From Owenia fusiformis (taxonomy: Eukaryota > Annelida > Polychaeta > Sabellida > Oweniidae), in NCBI GenBank assembly GCA_903813345.2, contig CAIIXF020000011.1, forward strand, positions 32,730,166-32,790,165: a stretch of DNA of 60,000 nt, given 5' to 3'. Position 1 is the first letter of the stretch, and the number at the start of each line of letters is the position of its first letter. Shown here piece after piece: positions 34,039 through 47,456 of this stretch. The translations under genes were made by a program, and so were the position numbers. The notes below the pieces were generated by a model. The model was not told the DNA's origin, did no database searches, and saw only the letters and a list, made by a program, of their open reading frames with translations.

Positions 34039-34783
34039 GGTGCCATGGAAGTTAACAGGAAATGCCAAAACAAGAAGTGAGAAAACCATGCTGGATTTTG
34101 AAATTTTTTTGAACCAAGATAACAGAGTTCTGTTTGGATCTCCCAGTCAGTTTAACTAGTTCCACTTATGATTTACATGACCGGGAACACAATGGAAATG
34201 GTCAGAATGACCAAAAACATGATGAAATAACCTCTTCAGCCCTATGAAAATGTGACTGAAAAATAGCTAAGAGTAGGTGCTCAGGAAAGGTCACTGGACA
34301 GATCTCTTTTGAATTTTTCAGAAAATGTGCCCAATATATAGCGCTTAATGATACAATTTAAAAAAATTGATATCATTCTTAGAAAAAGAAAAAAACTGAA
34401 TTGAAAATCGATCTATTTTCCTTTTTACTACAGCCATTATTGTTTCCGACAATTTTTAAAAATTACAAAGATTGTATCATTTAGAGCAATATATTGGACA
34501 CATTTTCTGAAAAAATCAAAAGATTCTGTTCATTGACCTATCCTGAGCACCTACTTTAAGCTATTTTTCAGTCACATTTTCAGAGGGCTGAAAAGGTTAG
34601 TTCATCATGGTCATTCTGACCATTTCCATTGTGATTCTGGTCATGTAAATGATAAGTGGAACTAGTTATTAACTGTCTGGAGGTCCAAACGGAGCTCTGT
34701 TATCTTGGTTCAAAATATTTTCAAAATCCAGTATGGTTTTGTCACTTCTTGTTTTGTCATTTTCTGTTAACTTCTATGGCACC
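34039..34783. mobile_element. TTAA-flanked long palindromic MITE (family K), 745 bp
   Basis: TTAA at 34035-34038 and 34784-34787. The left end GGTGCCATGGAAGTTAACAG mirrors CTGTTAACTTCTATGGCACC. The arms are about 350 bp each, near 90% identical by eye, with the centre near 34410. The TTAA duplication and GGT start match family P in type but not in sequence. No coding frame. Confidence 0.9.
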
Positions 34784-34978
34784 TTAAATAACAATTAAAA
34801 AATGTACCTAATATGTACCTATTCTTCTGAGTTTTATTTACTTTTATATACAAGATTTTCAAATACATGTACACTCCCCTTCATAAGTTTGGGAACCTTA
34901 GCTCCCCCATTGAACTACGTATTAAAGCCCCCTTACCTTTGAATTTTTATTTACTTAACCTGCGATGAATATACTTAT

Positions 34979-35899
34979 CCAGGGTGGTCAAAAAACCGGC
35001 GACCCTAGTTTTTCCTAATATCTTTGTCATTTTAAGAAATAACTCACTGATATTTTACACATTTGTAAATCATTCAATTTCCTACCAACCTACCGTATTT
35101 CATGAACATCGGACTGATAGTCACAATATTACTGCATTTTAGCAACATGCCCCAGATGGCCACTTTCGGGCTGTCTGAGCTGGTCTCTTTATTTAAATGA
35201 ACTCCATTTATAACTTGATGCACTGATAAACTCTAACAATTATGTATTCTTATGGAGCCAAGCACTCGATGAAGTAGTGGAGAGGGACCTTCACACAGAC
35301 AGATGCACAGTTTAGTGTGTTCTCAGAAGATAGGGTCCTTTATTTTGATGATACCAACGGATGTGTAATAACTGTCAACATCAAACTCTATTTTGTGATT
35401 CCCATGGAGTTCTTCGGGAATTTAGGTGAACCCAGTGGGGTTGATAGGCAGCAACAGTGGTTCCAACAAGACAGAACCATATAGACTAATACCCCATACA
35501 CACAATGATGCACAATAATGGCATTGGGACCACTTCAATGAATGGGCATCCCATAGCCCAGATATGGCCCCATTTAATCTTTACCAGTGGGGATACCCCA
35601 AAGATAGAGTGTAGGGTAATAACACAAGAAAGACATTTGACTTCAAAATAAAGATCACATGTGTCGTTCAGGCCATACTTGCTGAGGAATGCAGTTATAT
35701 CATTGACAAGTTTGGAAAACGTGTGCAGGTTTGCCTACAGCACGATATTGGAAAACTGAGGCACCTTGTTTAAAGTGCTGTAACATTGCGACTATCAGTC
35801 CCATGTTCATGAAATAATACAGTCTAGTATAAAATTGAATGATGTACAAGTGTGCCAAATATCAGGGCAAAATGTTTAATAATGACAAAGACCACCCTG
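34979..35899 (+). mobile_element. mariner element inserted in a family-M terminal repeat
   Basis: Ends CCAGGGTGGTCAAAAAACC and complement GACCACCCTG with TA after the right end. The uninterrupted site is seen at 30946 and 59412 (ACTTATAATATTGATGG), which shows the insertion cleanly splits the terminal repeat at a TA. It contains a broken transposase (35300-35620). Confidence 0.8.
35300..35620 (+). pseudogene. mariner-family transposase relic
   Basis: One frame reads VDRQQQWFQQDRT, matching the mariner block W-F-Q-Q-D-G-A-x-x-H-T that contains the second catalytic aspartate. It then meets a TAG. After a frameshift the next frame reads SHSPDMAPFNLYQWGYPKDRV, matching S-P-D-L-x-P-C/x-F/D-x-x-L-W-G-Y-L-K-D, which carries the third catalytic position region. 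The block order and spacing (about 30 residues) fit the family. At least one stop and one frameshift make it inactive. Upstream helix-turn-helix parts are not recognisable. It belongs to the inserted element, not to family M. Confidence 0.8.
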
Positions 35900-37236
35900 T
35901 ACTATTGATGGAAACGTAACTTAACTTTATTTCCAGTACCTCCAAATTTTCCCTATTTTTTCCTCAATTACAATAGGTCTAAAATTGATGAAAAATTTGT
36001 TGAATTTTTGAAAATCGTTATTCCCATGTAAACCAATGGGAAATGGTGGGTTCGGGGTAAATCAGAAATCAGGATATCTATTCAGTAAATGATTCGGCAA
36101 AAATATTTTAATATAAAAAATATTGAATTGTCTAACTTTTTTGTACACTAAATGTTTAGTTTATCCAAAGAACATGTGTACGATTTAGATATAGATTTTA
36201 TTTACAAAACTTTTTGGCATGAGGAGACGGCTATCTATCGATCAGAGCTTGCGTAATTGTATACAAAAGAAATAATTGCGTCAAGAGATAATTGTTACGC
36301 AATGACAGCGCAAAATCATGATTATGCAACCTTATATAATCATTAATCTTTGGAATAAGAGCCGAGAGCCCAGTGGGGACCGAGTGATGAGATAGATAGT
36401 CGCCTCCGAAGTCCATCCACCCTATACTCCCCATTAAGGGGGCGAAGGGGTGGGGGCGGGTACGCGTCCGACTTCCTCAAGATGCAAAGCTAAGACTATG
36501 TAAACCAAACAACTACAGGACAGATGGTATATTATATAGCATTAAGATAAGTTATTGTCCTGGCCTAATTGAATCTGTCAACAGACGTTTAATTGGGCTG
36601 GTAGGACAGACACCGTTCTCTTTGATATAAACCAGATTTAACAAAACTTGTTAATTTACAATCTATATCCAAAGATACGCTTTTGTAGGTTTTATTATAT
36701 AAAATATAACATATTTACTAAACCTTTTGGCATGGAGAGACGGCTATGTATCGATCAGATCTTGCTATTGTCCGCTATTGTATTCAAAAGAAACAATTGC
36801 GTAATCATGAAAAAAACAAGTATTCATCAAAATCATTATTTTTCGACCTATTGTAATTGGGGAAAAAATTTGAAAAAATTTGGAGGTATTGGAAATAAAG
36901 TCAAATTACGTTTCCATCAATAGTATAAGTATTTTCATCGCATCACCAAGGTTGCAAAACTTATGGCGGGGAGTGTAAAGTACATTTATCCCATTTTCAT
37001 AAAGGGCATAACACATTAAATATCAAAACAAGTTACCCGAACAAACTGTCTTTTTTTAAATCGCTTTCAAGCATAGTTTTTTATAATTTAAATGATACTG
37101 CAATTGAAAAGGTTGTTGAGGCATTTTAATGGCCTTACTGGCTATAAGCCCAAAAGCCTTGCCAACTGATATGGCTTATTCGTGATCAATAATCTATTAT
37201 TCTGCTATCCGGCCCGGCCAGCTGTATCAGGTATAC

Positions 37237-37389
37237 GATAATGCGAGTTCCACATGATGATGCGAGTTTCTCATATGATGATGCGAGTTTCTCATATGAT
37301 GGTGCGAGTTCCTCATATGGTGATGCGAGTCTCTCATAAGATGATGCGAGTTTCTCATATGATAATGCGAGTTTCTCATAAAATGATGC
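37237..37389 (+). repeat. 21-bp minisatellite, about 7 units
   Basis: The unit is GATGATGCGAGTTTCTCATA plus T. The period is divisible by 3, so one frame reads a repeating MMRVSHM peptide; no context supports translation. Confidence 0.9.
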
Positions 37390-38035
37390 ACCTTATGATG
37401 ATACACCTTACCTCTGCACCTTACGTTCCAAGTATATCATAGAATCATGTTATTTAAGGAATTAAATCAGAAATGATATATAAAGGCGGATCACTTTTTC
37501 ATCACAAATTGACCCTGAACAAAAGGAAATTAATAGAACACTATACTAGTAGTTAAGTATTTCATTACGATACATAATTGAGCAGCTAAAATAATGCAAT
37601 TTGCCCTCATCTTTCCATGGGGAAAGGAATATTTGGAATATAATTTAATTCTTGTTGATGAACGATGTTGTGAGCCCATTTTGAAATTAAATATTCTTCG
37701 GTCTATCATTATGACCAGCTGGCCAGAACTAATTTTGATAAAGGATGATTCTCGGTTTGGAGAACGAAGTTCATCACTCTAATTGAGCGTTATCCCTGCT
37801 TCTGACCAATTTGATTTTTTTACATAATATAGATTTGAATGTCTTCTTTTGAATAGTCTTAAATTAATTTGGGTAATATTTCTAGATTTTCCATCAAAAA
37901 ATTACTAGTGAACCACCCAACGTCGCTTTTATGATTCGTACCACTTTTTTAACTTGATGTATTGCATATTTCCGTGGGTCAATTTGAGAAAAAAGACAAA
38001 CAAAGCATACAGGGATATGTCATGAGCATATCATG

Positions 38036-39650
38036 AAAAAATCCTTTCAATATGTTTTTAAGAAACATTCGAAAATAATTCATTCTTAAATCGTGTCCCA
38101 TTTTCGAGATATTCTCTGACATTTTATACACATTCATCCAATAGAGGGCCTCTCAAAAGAGCGACTTCAGATTTTTGGCATTTTACAAGTCATATATAAA
38201 ATTGATTAATCATCTATTAATTAGATGTCACCACTTGCTATGAACTATGCTAGTGGTGAATATAAGCTTGTCAATTGCTGTGAGCTGGAGAGGGTGTATT
38301 TATATCACTTCTATCCTACCACGTGATTACGTGGTCGATGGGGATTTTCTGCTAATAATACACTGAAAACTGCCTGATGAATCTATACAATATATAGTAG
38401 AACACTTGGAATAAACATGTATGTAAAATCTAGTATAAGCTTACATTCAGAAATATGGAAATAAACAAACGTCCTTCCTTTACAGCTTCACTGTAGCCTG
38501 TACTCCTTTAAAGGGATACATCAATGAGTTAAAAATAAAAAATCGGTGTGGAGAATGGACGGGGAATCGAAACACAATTCAGCGCGTAGGAGGTGAGGAA
38601 CTTGCCACAAGATTACGCCTCTTTCTACCTCTCTCTTCCTGATTTAAATCTTAAAATTCGCCCAAGCATCGATCAACGTGGTTATTATAGCTTTAAATAA
38701 CACGTTCATTGTTCAACCAATCTACAATAAGCCGTTGATGAGAGATAGTCTAGAGAGATTAAACAACACTTAGAAACACCTTAGAAAAATGGCGCCCGTA
38801 TATGATTTTTTGTGTTCTTTTCTGTTTATCAATACAATTTATATTTTGACACGATTGCGATAAAACGTATACCTAGAAATGTATGGCTAATTACCATAAG
38901 CGACTGGTAAATGTAAAAGTTGTTTGGTTTATCGTATAAGAATCTGTAATAAAACCTCGATTGCCAAAATGAAACCATCGATTATGTTCAGTATGTTGCT
39001 ATATATAATAAAAGTTTCCAGTCTTTTTTCAGTTACCATTAAACAGAGTCATTAGTCATTTTGGATTTGCTAGATTGATGATGGCATGGGTTGTTCTTTT
39101 TCAATTTCAGCAATAAGTTAATCCTTTTTTATGGACATATTGCTACCTACAACCTTTGACATCATTAATCTAGCCAATAATCAGGTTCTTTGATGTACCA
39201 AATGATGGCAGGATTTATTGGAAAATAAACAACTTTTCATGTCCCCCATGCAGTATCGCTGAGCGTGAATTGATCACTCAAACTACGGATTTTATTTGCC
39301 CAAATAGCCTTGGATAACTGTGGTAACTAAAGTAACTGGAAAATGTAATAACGTTTTCGAACCTTTAGTGACATGAACAAAGGATTTTTAGCTTTTTCGA
39401 TATAAGCTTAATTCACAATTTTCAGAAATTCACATCAGTTGATTATGCTTTGCACACCGCTTAAAAGCGCCATCAAAGCGCCGTTGGTGTGAACTTAGCT
39501 TAACAAGTTACTTGGGGGAAGGGGAACAAGGGAGGGGAGTTTGGTAGACATTTCCACCAGAATGATGAAAGTATTCATCGATGTCATATCAAATATTTAT
39601 GTCATATTGAACATTTATCTCCGCGCTAAAATACCGACGATTGCAAAGGT
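38036..39650. other. unassigned interior of the 10-kb region
   Basis: No gene recognised. CCACGTGATTACGTGG at about 38320 is a 6-bp hairpin with an E-box. Confidence 0.35.
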
Positions 39651-40140
39651 AGTTTAATCCGGTAGCCGACAGGCGTTTCTTGCATTCGTGAATACAAGCT
39701 AGTCCATTTCACTGTTGAATTGCGTCAGTAAAACCTAAAAATTAAGAAATCACAATATCATCATGCAATAATATATGGAAAAATATGTTCCTATTGTACA
39801 TGAATGACATTTGTATATCTTGGATTGCTTCTAGTTTGGCTTATAAAGTGTGTGGCCTCTTATATATGGATGCTTCTCTGCCATGTTATTTTCAATAAGA
39901 TTAACATGGCTGAAATTCTTCAAATTACAAGATGTCACAGTCTTATTGCACAAAAAACGAGAAAATCTGAAATATACAAATGTCATTCATGTACAATATG
40001 AATCTACTTTTCCATATATTATTGCACAATGGTCTCCCGATTTCTTATTTTTGGGGTTCTACTGACGCAATAAAACAGTGAAATGGACTCTAACCTTATA
40101 TTCGCGAATGCAACTAACGCATCTCGGTTACCTGATTAAC
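39651..40140. mobile_element. ~490-bp inverted-repeat MITE (TTAATCCGG family)
   Basis: TTTAATCCGGTAGCCGACAG then GCGTT.CTTGCATTCG.GAATACAAGCTAGTCCATTTCACTGTT at the left is inverted at the right end (40060-40140), giving terminal repeats of about 80 bp. Both ends carry ATTCGCGAAT-like palindromes. The termini lie within GGTTAATCCGG, so a TTAA-type duplication is possible. Confidence 0.8.
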
Positions 40141-40462
40141 CCAGTATTCTATGACTAACTCATTTAAATGTGAATGGAATAGTGGCAGGTACTATTCGTA
40201 TTTACATGGGTCTCCAGTGAAATAGAAGGTTAATCCGGTAGCCGAAAGGCGTTATTTGCATTCGCAAATATAAGCTAAGACTATGATTTGGGAATGAAAG
40301 ATTTTATCTACCGGATTAACATACTTTTCTATGGGCAACTCATTTAAATATTAAAAGTACCTGCCAATATTCCATTCATATTTTAATGAATTGCCCATAA
40401 AATAGTAGGTTAATCCGGCAGCCGACAGGCGTTAGTGGCATTCGCGAATACAAGATCATTTA
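40085..40462. repeat. ~375-bp palindromic cluster of alternating A and B units
   Basis: Unit A (TTAATCCGGTAGCCGACAGG … ATTCGCGAATACAAG) and unit B (CAACTCATTTAAAT … TGGCAGGTACT) occur as A(-) B A(+)/A(-) B' A(+), symmetrical about 40274. The central A pair is shortened to about 90 bp. Solo A copies lie outside the 10-kb region at 48256 (minus) and 50392 (plus). It looks like repeated insertion of one MITE next to itself. Confidence 0.7.
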
Positions 40463-42259
40463 TTTTATAATTTGGGAAATATATATTTTCACAATATTGA
40501 AATAGATGGTGGTTCAAAGTGGAATACATATCATACAAAAGTGTCACAGATATGACTAGCAGGCATATACTTTTAGTATATTAGTCCATTTGTCACCCCT
40601 ATACATCCAATAGTGAACCTGGAATTTGTTAAAAGTACGATGTTTTATGGTCGATTTATGATAATAAGGGTTTTCTGAAGTGATTTAACTGGGTTGCCGA
40701 AAAAGTTTGTTTGGGGAAAAAATTATATAGGCTGATTAGGGAGGGGTGCAATCGCTTAACATGGCGTTGACTATTGACTTAGCGTTGGGATACCACCATA
40801 TACCTGGTATGTTACTATGGTAATAGATACCAAAATTTTCCCCAAAGTTATTTTTTTGGCAACCCAGCTAAATCACTCCAATAATCCCTAATGATAGTAT
40901 TTACACAGAAAAACATCATACTTTTAAATATTCATACGTTCAGAAAATGACAAATGGACTATATGGTCTTTCTTTGCATGACTTCGCAGAACATATCAAA
41001 ACCCTGGGATCCACAGGGTAACAGTAACAGTAAGTACCTTTCTAAGTTCATGCTTCAAAGTTGTCAAAGTTGTAAAAGGGTAATCCTTTTATGAGTACGA
41101 AAGCGTACTTTTTGTTGAATTGCCTTTCCCAGCTGCTAATCTTGTGAGTGCATCGTGCATTCAACGAATTGTATTCACTTATTAACCAATCAGTGCCAGG
41201 AACAAAATGCACGCTGACTTGTTTTATGAAGCATGCTACATACAAATGTTACGCTTTTGCTCATTTACTTTGCGAACTATTTATATAATATACATTATAT
41301 ATGTTATATACTATTTATATAACATACATTACCAATTGACTGCAAGATTTGAGTGAACAAGTACCTCGTATTTTTCATTTTTCGATATTTTGTGATTTGT
41401 TGGCTGATGAGTAACTTGATATTTTATGTCTAAATGTATCAAAGTGGTTCATAGTAATAGTTTTATTGTACACCATAAACTGTTAACGTTTTAGAAATAG
41501 AACACAATATATGATTTGATAATAGGACAATACATGTAATAATATGTCTAAACTCGGTGGTTTGTTTGTAAGTTTGTTTTTCTAACACCTCAATAACTTA
41601 CATTCAATGCGTATCTAATCCTCATAATTTACAAATAAATCAGTTATTAAATGCCCGATTTTCGACAGGTAAAGGTAATATATGAACCCTCGGTCCCCAC
41701 TGTTCCTCTTGTAGATATATTATATATGTATAACCTTCTCAGATATATCCTGTATATTAAATACATTAAATAACATATATATGTTAGTCTCAGCCTAGAC
41801 AGTATACATTAATTTTATTGGATAATGCGTAAAATGAATGAACTTGAAATGAAATTCAACATCCAAAATATGTTAATTTGATCATTCACCGTGTAACTCA
41901 AAGCATATGCATGGCCTATTTGCCTTAAAATACGATTGTGATTATGACTTCCACTTGGTAAAAAAGTAAAAATAATATAGAATAAAATGTTTAATATACT
42001 GCTAAATAAGTTGCATTAAGAGAGAATCGTAGAGAATATTTTTTCCTGTATAATAGGCAGTTATTTCTTTTATTATAACGGAAACAAATATAATACGTAT
42101 TTTTAAGAATTATTTTTGATTTAATAATATTATTCGTGTATTATTTAGAGGGAACAACATATAATGCCAAATAATATAGAATAATATTCCTGTCAGGAGC
42201 AAATAATATGTTGGCATTTGCAATCAAAAACCTATTATACGCGGTTATTTTCGAGCAAT
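40463..42259. other. unassigned AT-rich DNA
   Basis: Contains a TA-rich palindromic stretch at about 41279-41334 (TATTTATATAA and ATATACATTATATATG words). No gene supported. Confidence 0.35.
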
Positions 42260-44770
42260 TAATCCCTAATTATTCAATTCCTATGAAATGAGTTTCATTC
42301 ATACTGATAATTAATCTGTTTGTTAGGGTTAATGGATTAATCTCTACAGCTGATGGCTCTTAATTCCACAAAAATAATTTGCAAAATAAGTTTTTACATA
42401 CATATTTGATTGTATAATGTCCCTCATGTTATGATTAACATTGTGTTAAATTTTTGATTCAATCAATTAATTCATTGTAAAGTTAATTTTTGAATTTTTA
42501 ATTAATTTGTTTTCCTCACATTTTAATCCATTGTTTCTCTGTCACATTAAGTTTATAGCAAACAACATTTAAATCGATCCCCTCTTACACAGGTACAAAC
42601 AACCACCTGTATTCACTTTGCAAACCGGAAAAACAGGCATGGCAGGGAACTGCTCAATATTCAATAAACACATTACGCATTTTATACAGACCCGTAGCTG
42701 AGGACCCCCTCCCCGTGGCCAACAATTCTGTCAAAATCATGTAGTTTTTCACCATTCACATACATGTATTGACATTCCAGAGCAATATAATAAGTCAAAC
42801 TTTAATCCCTAATTATTCAATTTCCATGATTTGAGTTTTGTTCACAATGATAAATAATCTGTTTGTTTGAGTTAATGGATTAATTTCCACAGCCAATGGT
42901 TCTAATTTCAACTGAAAAATAAATTGCAAATTAGGTTTTTCATATTTATTTGATTGTATAATGTCCCTTATGTTATGATTAACATTGTGTTAAAATTTGG
43001 ATTTAATTGATTGACTCAACGGAAAGTTAATTTTTAATCAATGGGTTTCCTCACATTTTTACTCTATTGGGTTTCCTCACAATTTAACTCAATTGTTTTT
43101 CTGTCAAATTAAGTTTACAACAAACAACACTTAAAGCCCCCTCTTACACAGACACAAACACCTTTAATCATTTCACAAACACCAAAAAACATTTATGACA
43201 CGAAACTGCTGTACATGTATATCAATACATTACGAATTTGGTATAGGTCCATGGCCAGAGAGGGGGGGGGGGGGGGTTCAAGTAAATCCCCCCCCTTGCC
43301 AAAATTCTTTCAAAATCCTACATTTTTTACCAATCTGAGCACTGTTAAGTGATTTCGGGCCAAAATGATCAAGTGTGACCCCTTGGTTTGTTTTGAAAAT
43401 TGATCTCCTGGGCTAAAACTTATTCCGAGCCTGTATTATATTGGATGTACATGTATTGCTCCGATTTCTTCTGGCAAATCGCTGATAATAAATAAGAAAG
43501 GTACATTAGGTTAACTGATACAAGTGATGTTAAGCCATGCTAAAACAAAATTAAAACGTGTATTCTCTCACATTTCACAATTCATGCGTTTTCTGTTATC
43601 CATATATCTGAGATATAAACTGGGGATATAAACAACAGATTAGTCCATGATGTAATACATTTGTTTCTACTACAATTGGACCATTTAAAGCTGGTTTTAA
43701 TTAATTTTTTGTTTTCCATTTTCAAATGTATATTCGGTATGTTTAGTTGTTTGATAATGAAAATAAAGAAGCGGGCACATTTTATATTTATTCCTAATGT
43801 TTCATCTGACATAGCGATGATTACGCTTTGAGCAAATTGGTGCATGGTAGAACAAACTGATGTAAATAACATGTTGACATACAGTACATGTATGTCAGAG
43901 CAATATGATAAGTAAAACTTTAATCCCCAATTATTCAATTGTGTTTTGTTAACACTGAAAGCTTATCCGTTTGTTGGAGGCGATGGATTAATTTCCTACA
44001 GCCAACAGTTCTAAGTTCCACAAAAAATAATTTAAAAACCAAGTTTTTCATATTTATTTGATTCTATAATGTCCCTTATGTTATGATTAACATTGTGTTA
44101 AAATTTGGATTAAATTGATTGACTCAACGGAAAGTTAATTTTTAATCAATGGGTTTCCTCACATTTTTACTCCATTGTTTCTCTGCCATATAAAGTTAAC
44201 AACAAACAACATTTAAGCGCCACTCTTACACAGGCACAAACAACCACCCGTATTCACTCTGCCAACCACAAAAATAGTCTTGACACAGAACTGCTCAAAT
44301 TTTAGCTAAAAGCATTACGCATTTTATACAGGCCCGTGTAACGAGTAACGATCCCCTCCCCTTGGCCAACAATTCTTTCAAAATCATGAAGATTTTCACC
44401 ATTCACATACATGTACATGTATTGATTACAGAGCAATATAAGTAATACTTTAATCTCTAAGTTTTTTCAATTTCTATGAAATGAGTTTTGTTCACTGATA
44501 ACTAATCCGATTGTTAGAGTTAATCCGTTTGTTAGAGTGAATGTATTAATATCTAGAGCCGATTGTTTTATTTTCCACAAAAACAATAATTTGCAAATTA
44601 AGTTTTTCATATTTGTTTTATTGTATAAAATCCCTCTTTCTATGATTAACATTGTGTTAAAATTTGGATTGAATCGATTAACTCATTGGAAAGTTAATTA
44701 TTTGATTTTTAATTGATGACTTTTGCACATTTTTACTCCATTGTTAACATCAATTTAAAACAAGTTAAAT
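42260..44770 (+). repeat. ~540-bp tandem array, about four copies
   Basis: Copies begin near 42260, 42798, 43918 and 44450 with CTTTAATCCCTAATTATTCA. They share TGATTGTATAATGTCCCT, ATGATTAACATTGTGTTAAA, CTCTTACACAGGCACAAACA and CCCCTCCCC..GGCCAACAAT. Between copies 2 and 3 about 530 bp of different sequence (43343-43870) replaces the tail of copy 2. The last copy is cut off near 44770. A G15 tract lies in copy 2 (43262-43276). Confidence 0.85.
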
Positions 44771-47456
44771 TTCTTTCTTCTAAACATTTATTTGTAAATA
44801 TTTTTCAAATAGAAATAGAACAGTCAAAATAAAATATGTGTGACATGTGTAAGTAATAGAGATGAGAAGGCCAGTAGAACGGTTAATCCTATTAACTGCA
44901 TGCCATGCTGTGCATTCTTTGTTTTGTTTGGTTAAGTAATTAACCAGATGGATTGTACATCAAGTTGGACGAGAATAATCGAGTATAATATTTTTTAGAA
45001 CCCAAATAATACAATATAATTTGATATATTCTGCTTTGATTGGAAAATACTAGAAAATAATATTTTTTAGAATAGAAAAAATCGAAATAGACTGCAATCA
45101 TCAGTTTGGATTGATAAATATGACCAAATAATATTTTAGAAAGACGGGATAAATATAAATTGGCGCAAATAATTCTAAAAAAGAATATTATACCGGGAAT
45201 AAAACATTCTGCTACATTTTCTTATTGAGATAATCGGATTTGGTAAATGTTTATATGTACAAATAATATATTTGGATCTCACTTATTTCTAATTATATTA
45301 TATTAATCTCTATATAATGTAGTATATTATGCTGATTATATTTTTTTCCTTCATAATATAATATAATAATTACAATACTGAATGGAAATACTGTATTATT
45401 ACGCATCTTTTTACACAAATATCCGAAAATAAAACATCTTTTTATATATTATTTTATCGATTTCACCAAGTGTTCTGTTCTCCACAAGTAAAATCTAGAA
45501 ACATAACAGAGTTAAGTTACACGAAATTCAGCTAACTTGAACACGAAGTCTTTCAATTAACTTAAAGTGTCTGTTCGATGCTCATGGGGTCAAAATACAG
45601 TTTATACACGTTCTAAATGAAGTAAATACCACTAACATGTCCAACCAGTAACCGTTCTTGTAAACATTTTTATAAATGTGAAATTTAATGTTCAAAATCG
45701 GGAACACAATTTCAAATCTCTATCATGACATCACGAACAGGACGGGTTTAGAATATGTTGTTGGAGTTCATAATCTCCGAACGTGCTTATAAAGTGTTAG
45801 TGTAATTGATTGCAACTGCATTCATTGAAGTGAGGAATTGATTCAGAGATGACTACTTTGGAGTCACGTTTTTTCCTCCGATAAACCCAAAAAAATAATA
45901 CCTAAATTAGAGCCTCCGACCCAGCGGTACGTTTTCACATAGCTAGTCATGCAGAATTACTTTCTGGCCAGTCAGAACACAATATAGAAAATAAACACGC
46001 TCAGTTGATAGTATTACCTAACATAAGGCGTCTAAAATCTTGTAACCAAAAGGCATTGAACCATGAGGTGATTTCGGTAAGTGTTACTCCTTTCTGGCCA
46101 ATCAGAACACGGTATAACATGAACACTTTTGAATTTACATTCGAGTTGCATAACGCATTGCCGATAAAAATCCATAACCGGTTCTGTTCGTGACGTCATG
46201 TTTTTTCCCGGGAAATCTTATTTTGCCACTAATGAACAAATAGAATGAGTTAAGAGTCTGTTGGAAAACTATTTTTACTTACCAATATCTGTTTAATCTA
46301 CTGCAGTGAGAAAAAATAAACAGAAATTACCGAATAAGCACTTTAATCGTTGATTCATTTCTATAGGTTTATTAGAATTATTACAACGATCGTTCATCAA
46401 ACGAGTCCTATATTCAATATCTATTCGTTGGACCTATTCTTTAAGTGTAACTATATTCTTTAAAAGTATCTGCTTAGTGCTACGTTAACATATATTCATT
46501 ATTTTTATCCACAAAAGAGTATCAAACGTTAATGCACAACTAGCCAAGACATGGCCCCCTCGTCCAGAGTGAAACACAAGGTCCTCATTCTTTAGTAATT
46601 ATATTTCAATTATTTAGTTAAATGCTTAAATGTTGGAAAATGAGTCGCTGTGACGTCATATCTCGCACAGCAATTTCAGAGTCACTGCAATGAATAGAAA
46701 CATCACAAGGATCTTAAGACTAAATAAATAAGCTATTTAGGGATGAATATAACATTCGGTGAAATCCGTGATATCGTTATATCATTCGTTGATCGTCAAA
46801 GCTGCGCCCATTCGCTACCCTCATCTGTGAAACTATCGATATAGAATTGAGTCTCTATTTTCTATTTCAAAACATTGGGATTTACGCGCACAAGAGATGC
46901 TATGTAGTAGGCTATTACAAAAATCAAAAAATCACCACCAAAATTCCTCGGAGCAGGCAGATATAAGACCAGACTGGGCATACACAAAATGTATTGTATG
47001 TGCTCCTTAGGTTGCACTCGGGTGCTATCAAAATCGAACACACACAAGTATAAGATACACAGCATCATGATAAACCATGACATCTCATTTCTTCTCAGCC
47101 CTGAGATGTTTCAGGTGAAACAGAAAGATGCTATGAGTATCAGAATGGATACACAGAGATAATTAAGGGATGAGTGACAAAGGGATGTTAAAAACAGGCG
47201 GCTATTGCAATTGATATTTTAATGTAACTTCCGAATGTAAGAATCTTTTCATCGATAAAAAGAACATCTTAGATATGTTCTATGTGAGTGTATTTGAAAA
47301 TGTAGTACATAGCTAGTTCCATCTATAAAGATGTCTGATGACAAAAAGCTCAATTTTTCTTGATGTCACGGTCAATGGAACTTTAACACGTGAACTAATG
47401 TTTTTTATTTTTTTGTTTTAAAGTCACTTATAGCAAACCTAATCTAACAATTATCT
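44771..47456. other. unassigned DNA; AT-rich part and two ATTGG-box words
   Basis: 44900-45480 is very AT-rich with repeated AATAATATTTTTTAGAA words. TTTCTGGCCAATCAGAACAC (46090) and a near copy at 45960 are a small direct repeat containing an inverted CCAAT box. No gene recognised. Confidence 0.35.
47065..47150 (+). repeat. ~85-bp direct repeat (partner 48085-48165)
   Basis: ATCATGATAAACC, GACATC.CATT and GATGAGTATCAGAATG-type words are kept in order in both copies. The pair brackets the right end of the 10-kb region. Confidence 0.5.

Larger units (their letters stand above)
34872..36975. mobile_element. mariner-family M element, complete, carrying a nested mariner
   Basis: TA on both sides (34870-34871, 36976-36977) and ends CACTCCCCTTCATAAGTTTG / complement with CACTCCCCGCCATAAGTTTT. 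The terminal repeats are about 200-300 bp and hold ATTGATGGAAACGTAA and TTTTTCCTCAATTACAATAG. Inside is a direct repeat pair (TTTGGCATG.GGAGACGGCTA at 36210 and 36727). Family copies or fragments lie at 19924, 30838 and 59305. No own transposase is left; a different mariner is inserted at 34979-35899. Confidence 0.8.

Noticed and set aside
36231-36434. Minus-strand frame in the interior of the family-M element
   Set aside because: No transposase motif; part of it is a direct repeat copy of 36727.
37254-37442. Plus-strand frame MMRVSHM repeated
   Set aside because: Product of the 21-bp minisatellite, whose period is divisible by 3; no start context or downstream frame.
43582-43938. 118-codon minus-strand frame
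   Set aside because: AT-rich, overlaps the tandem array boundary, no recognisable domain, and spans the repeat copy junction.
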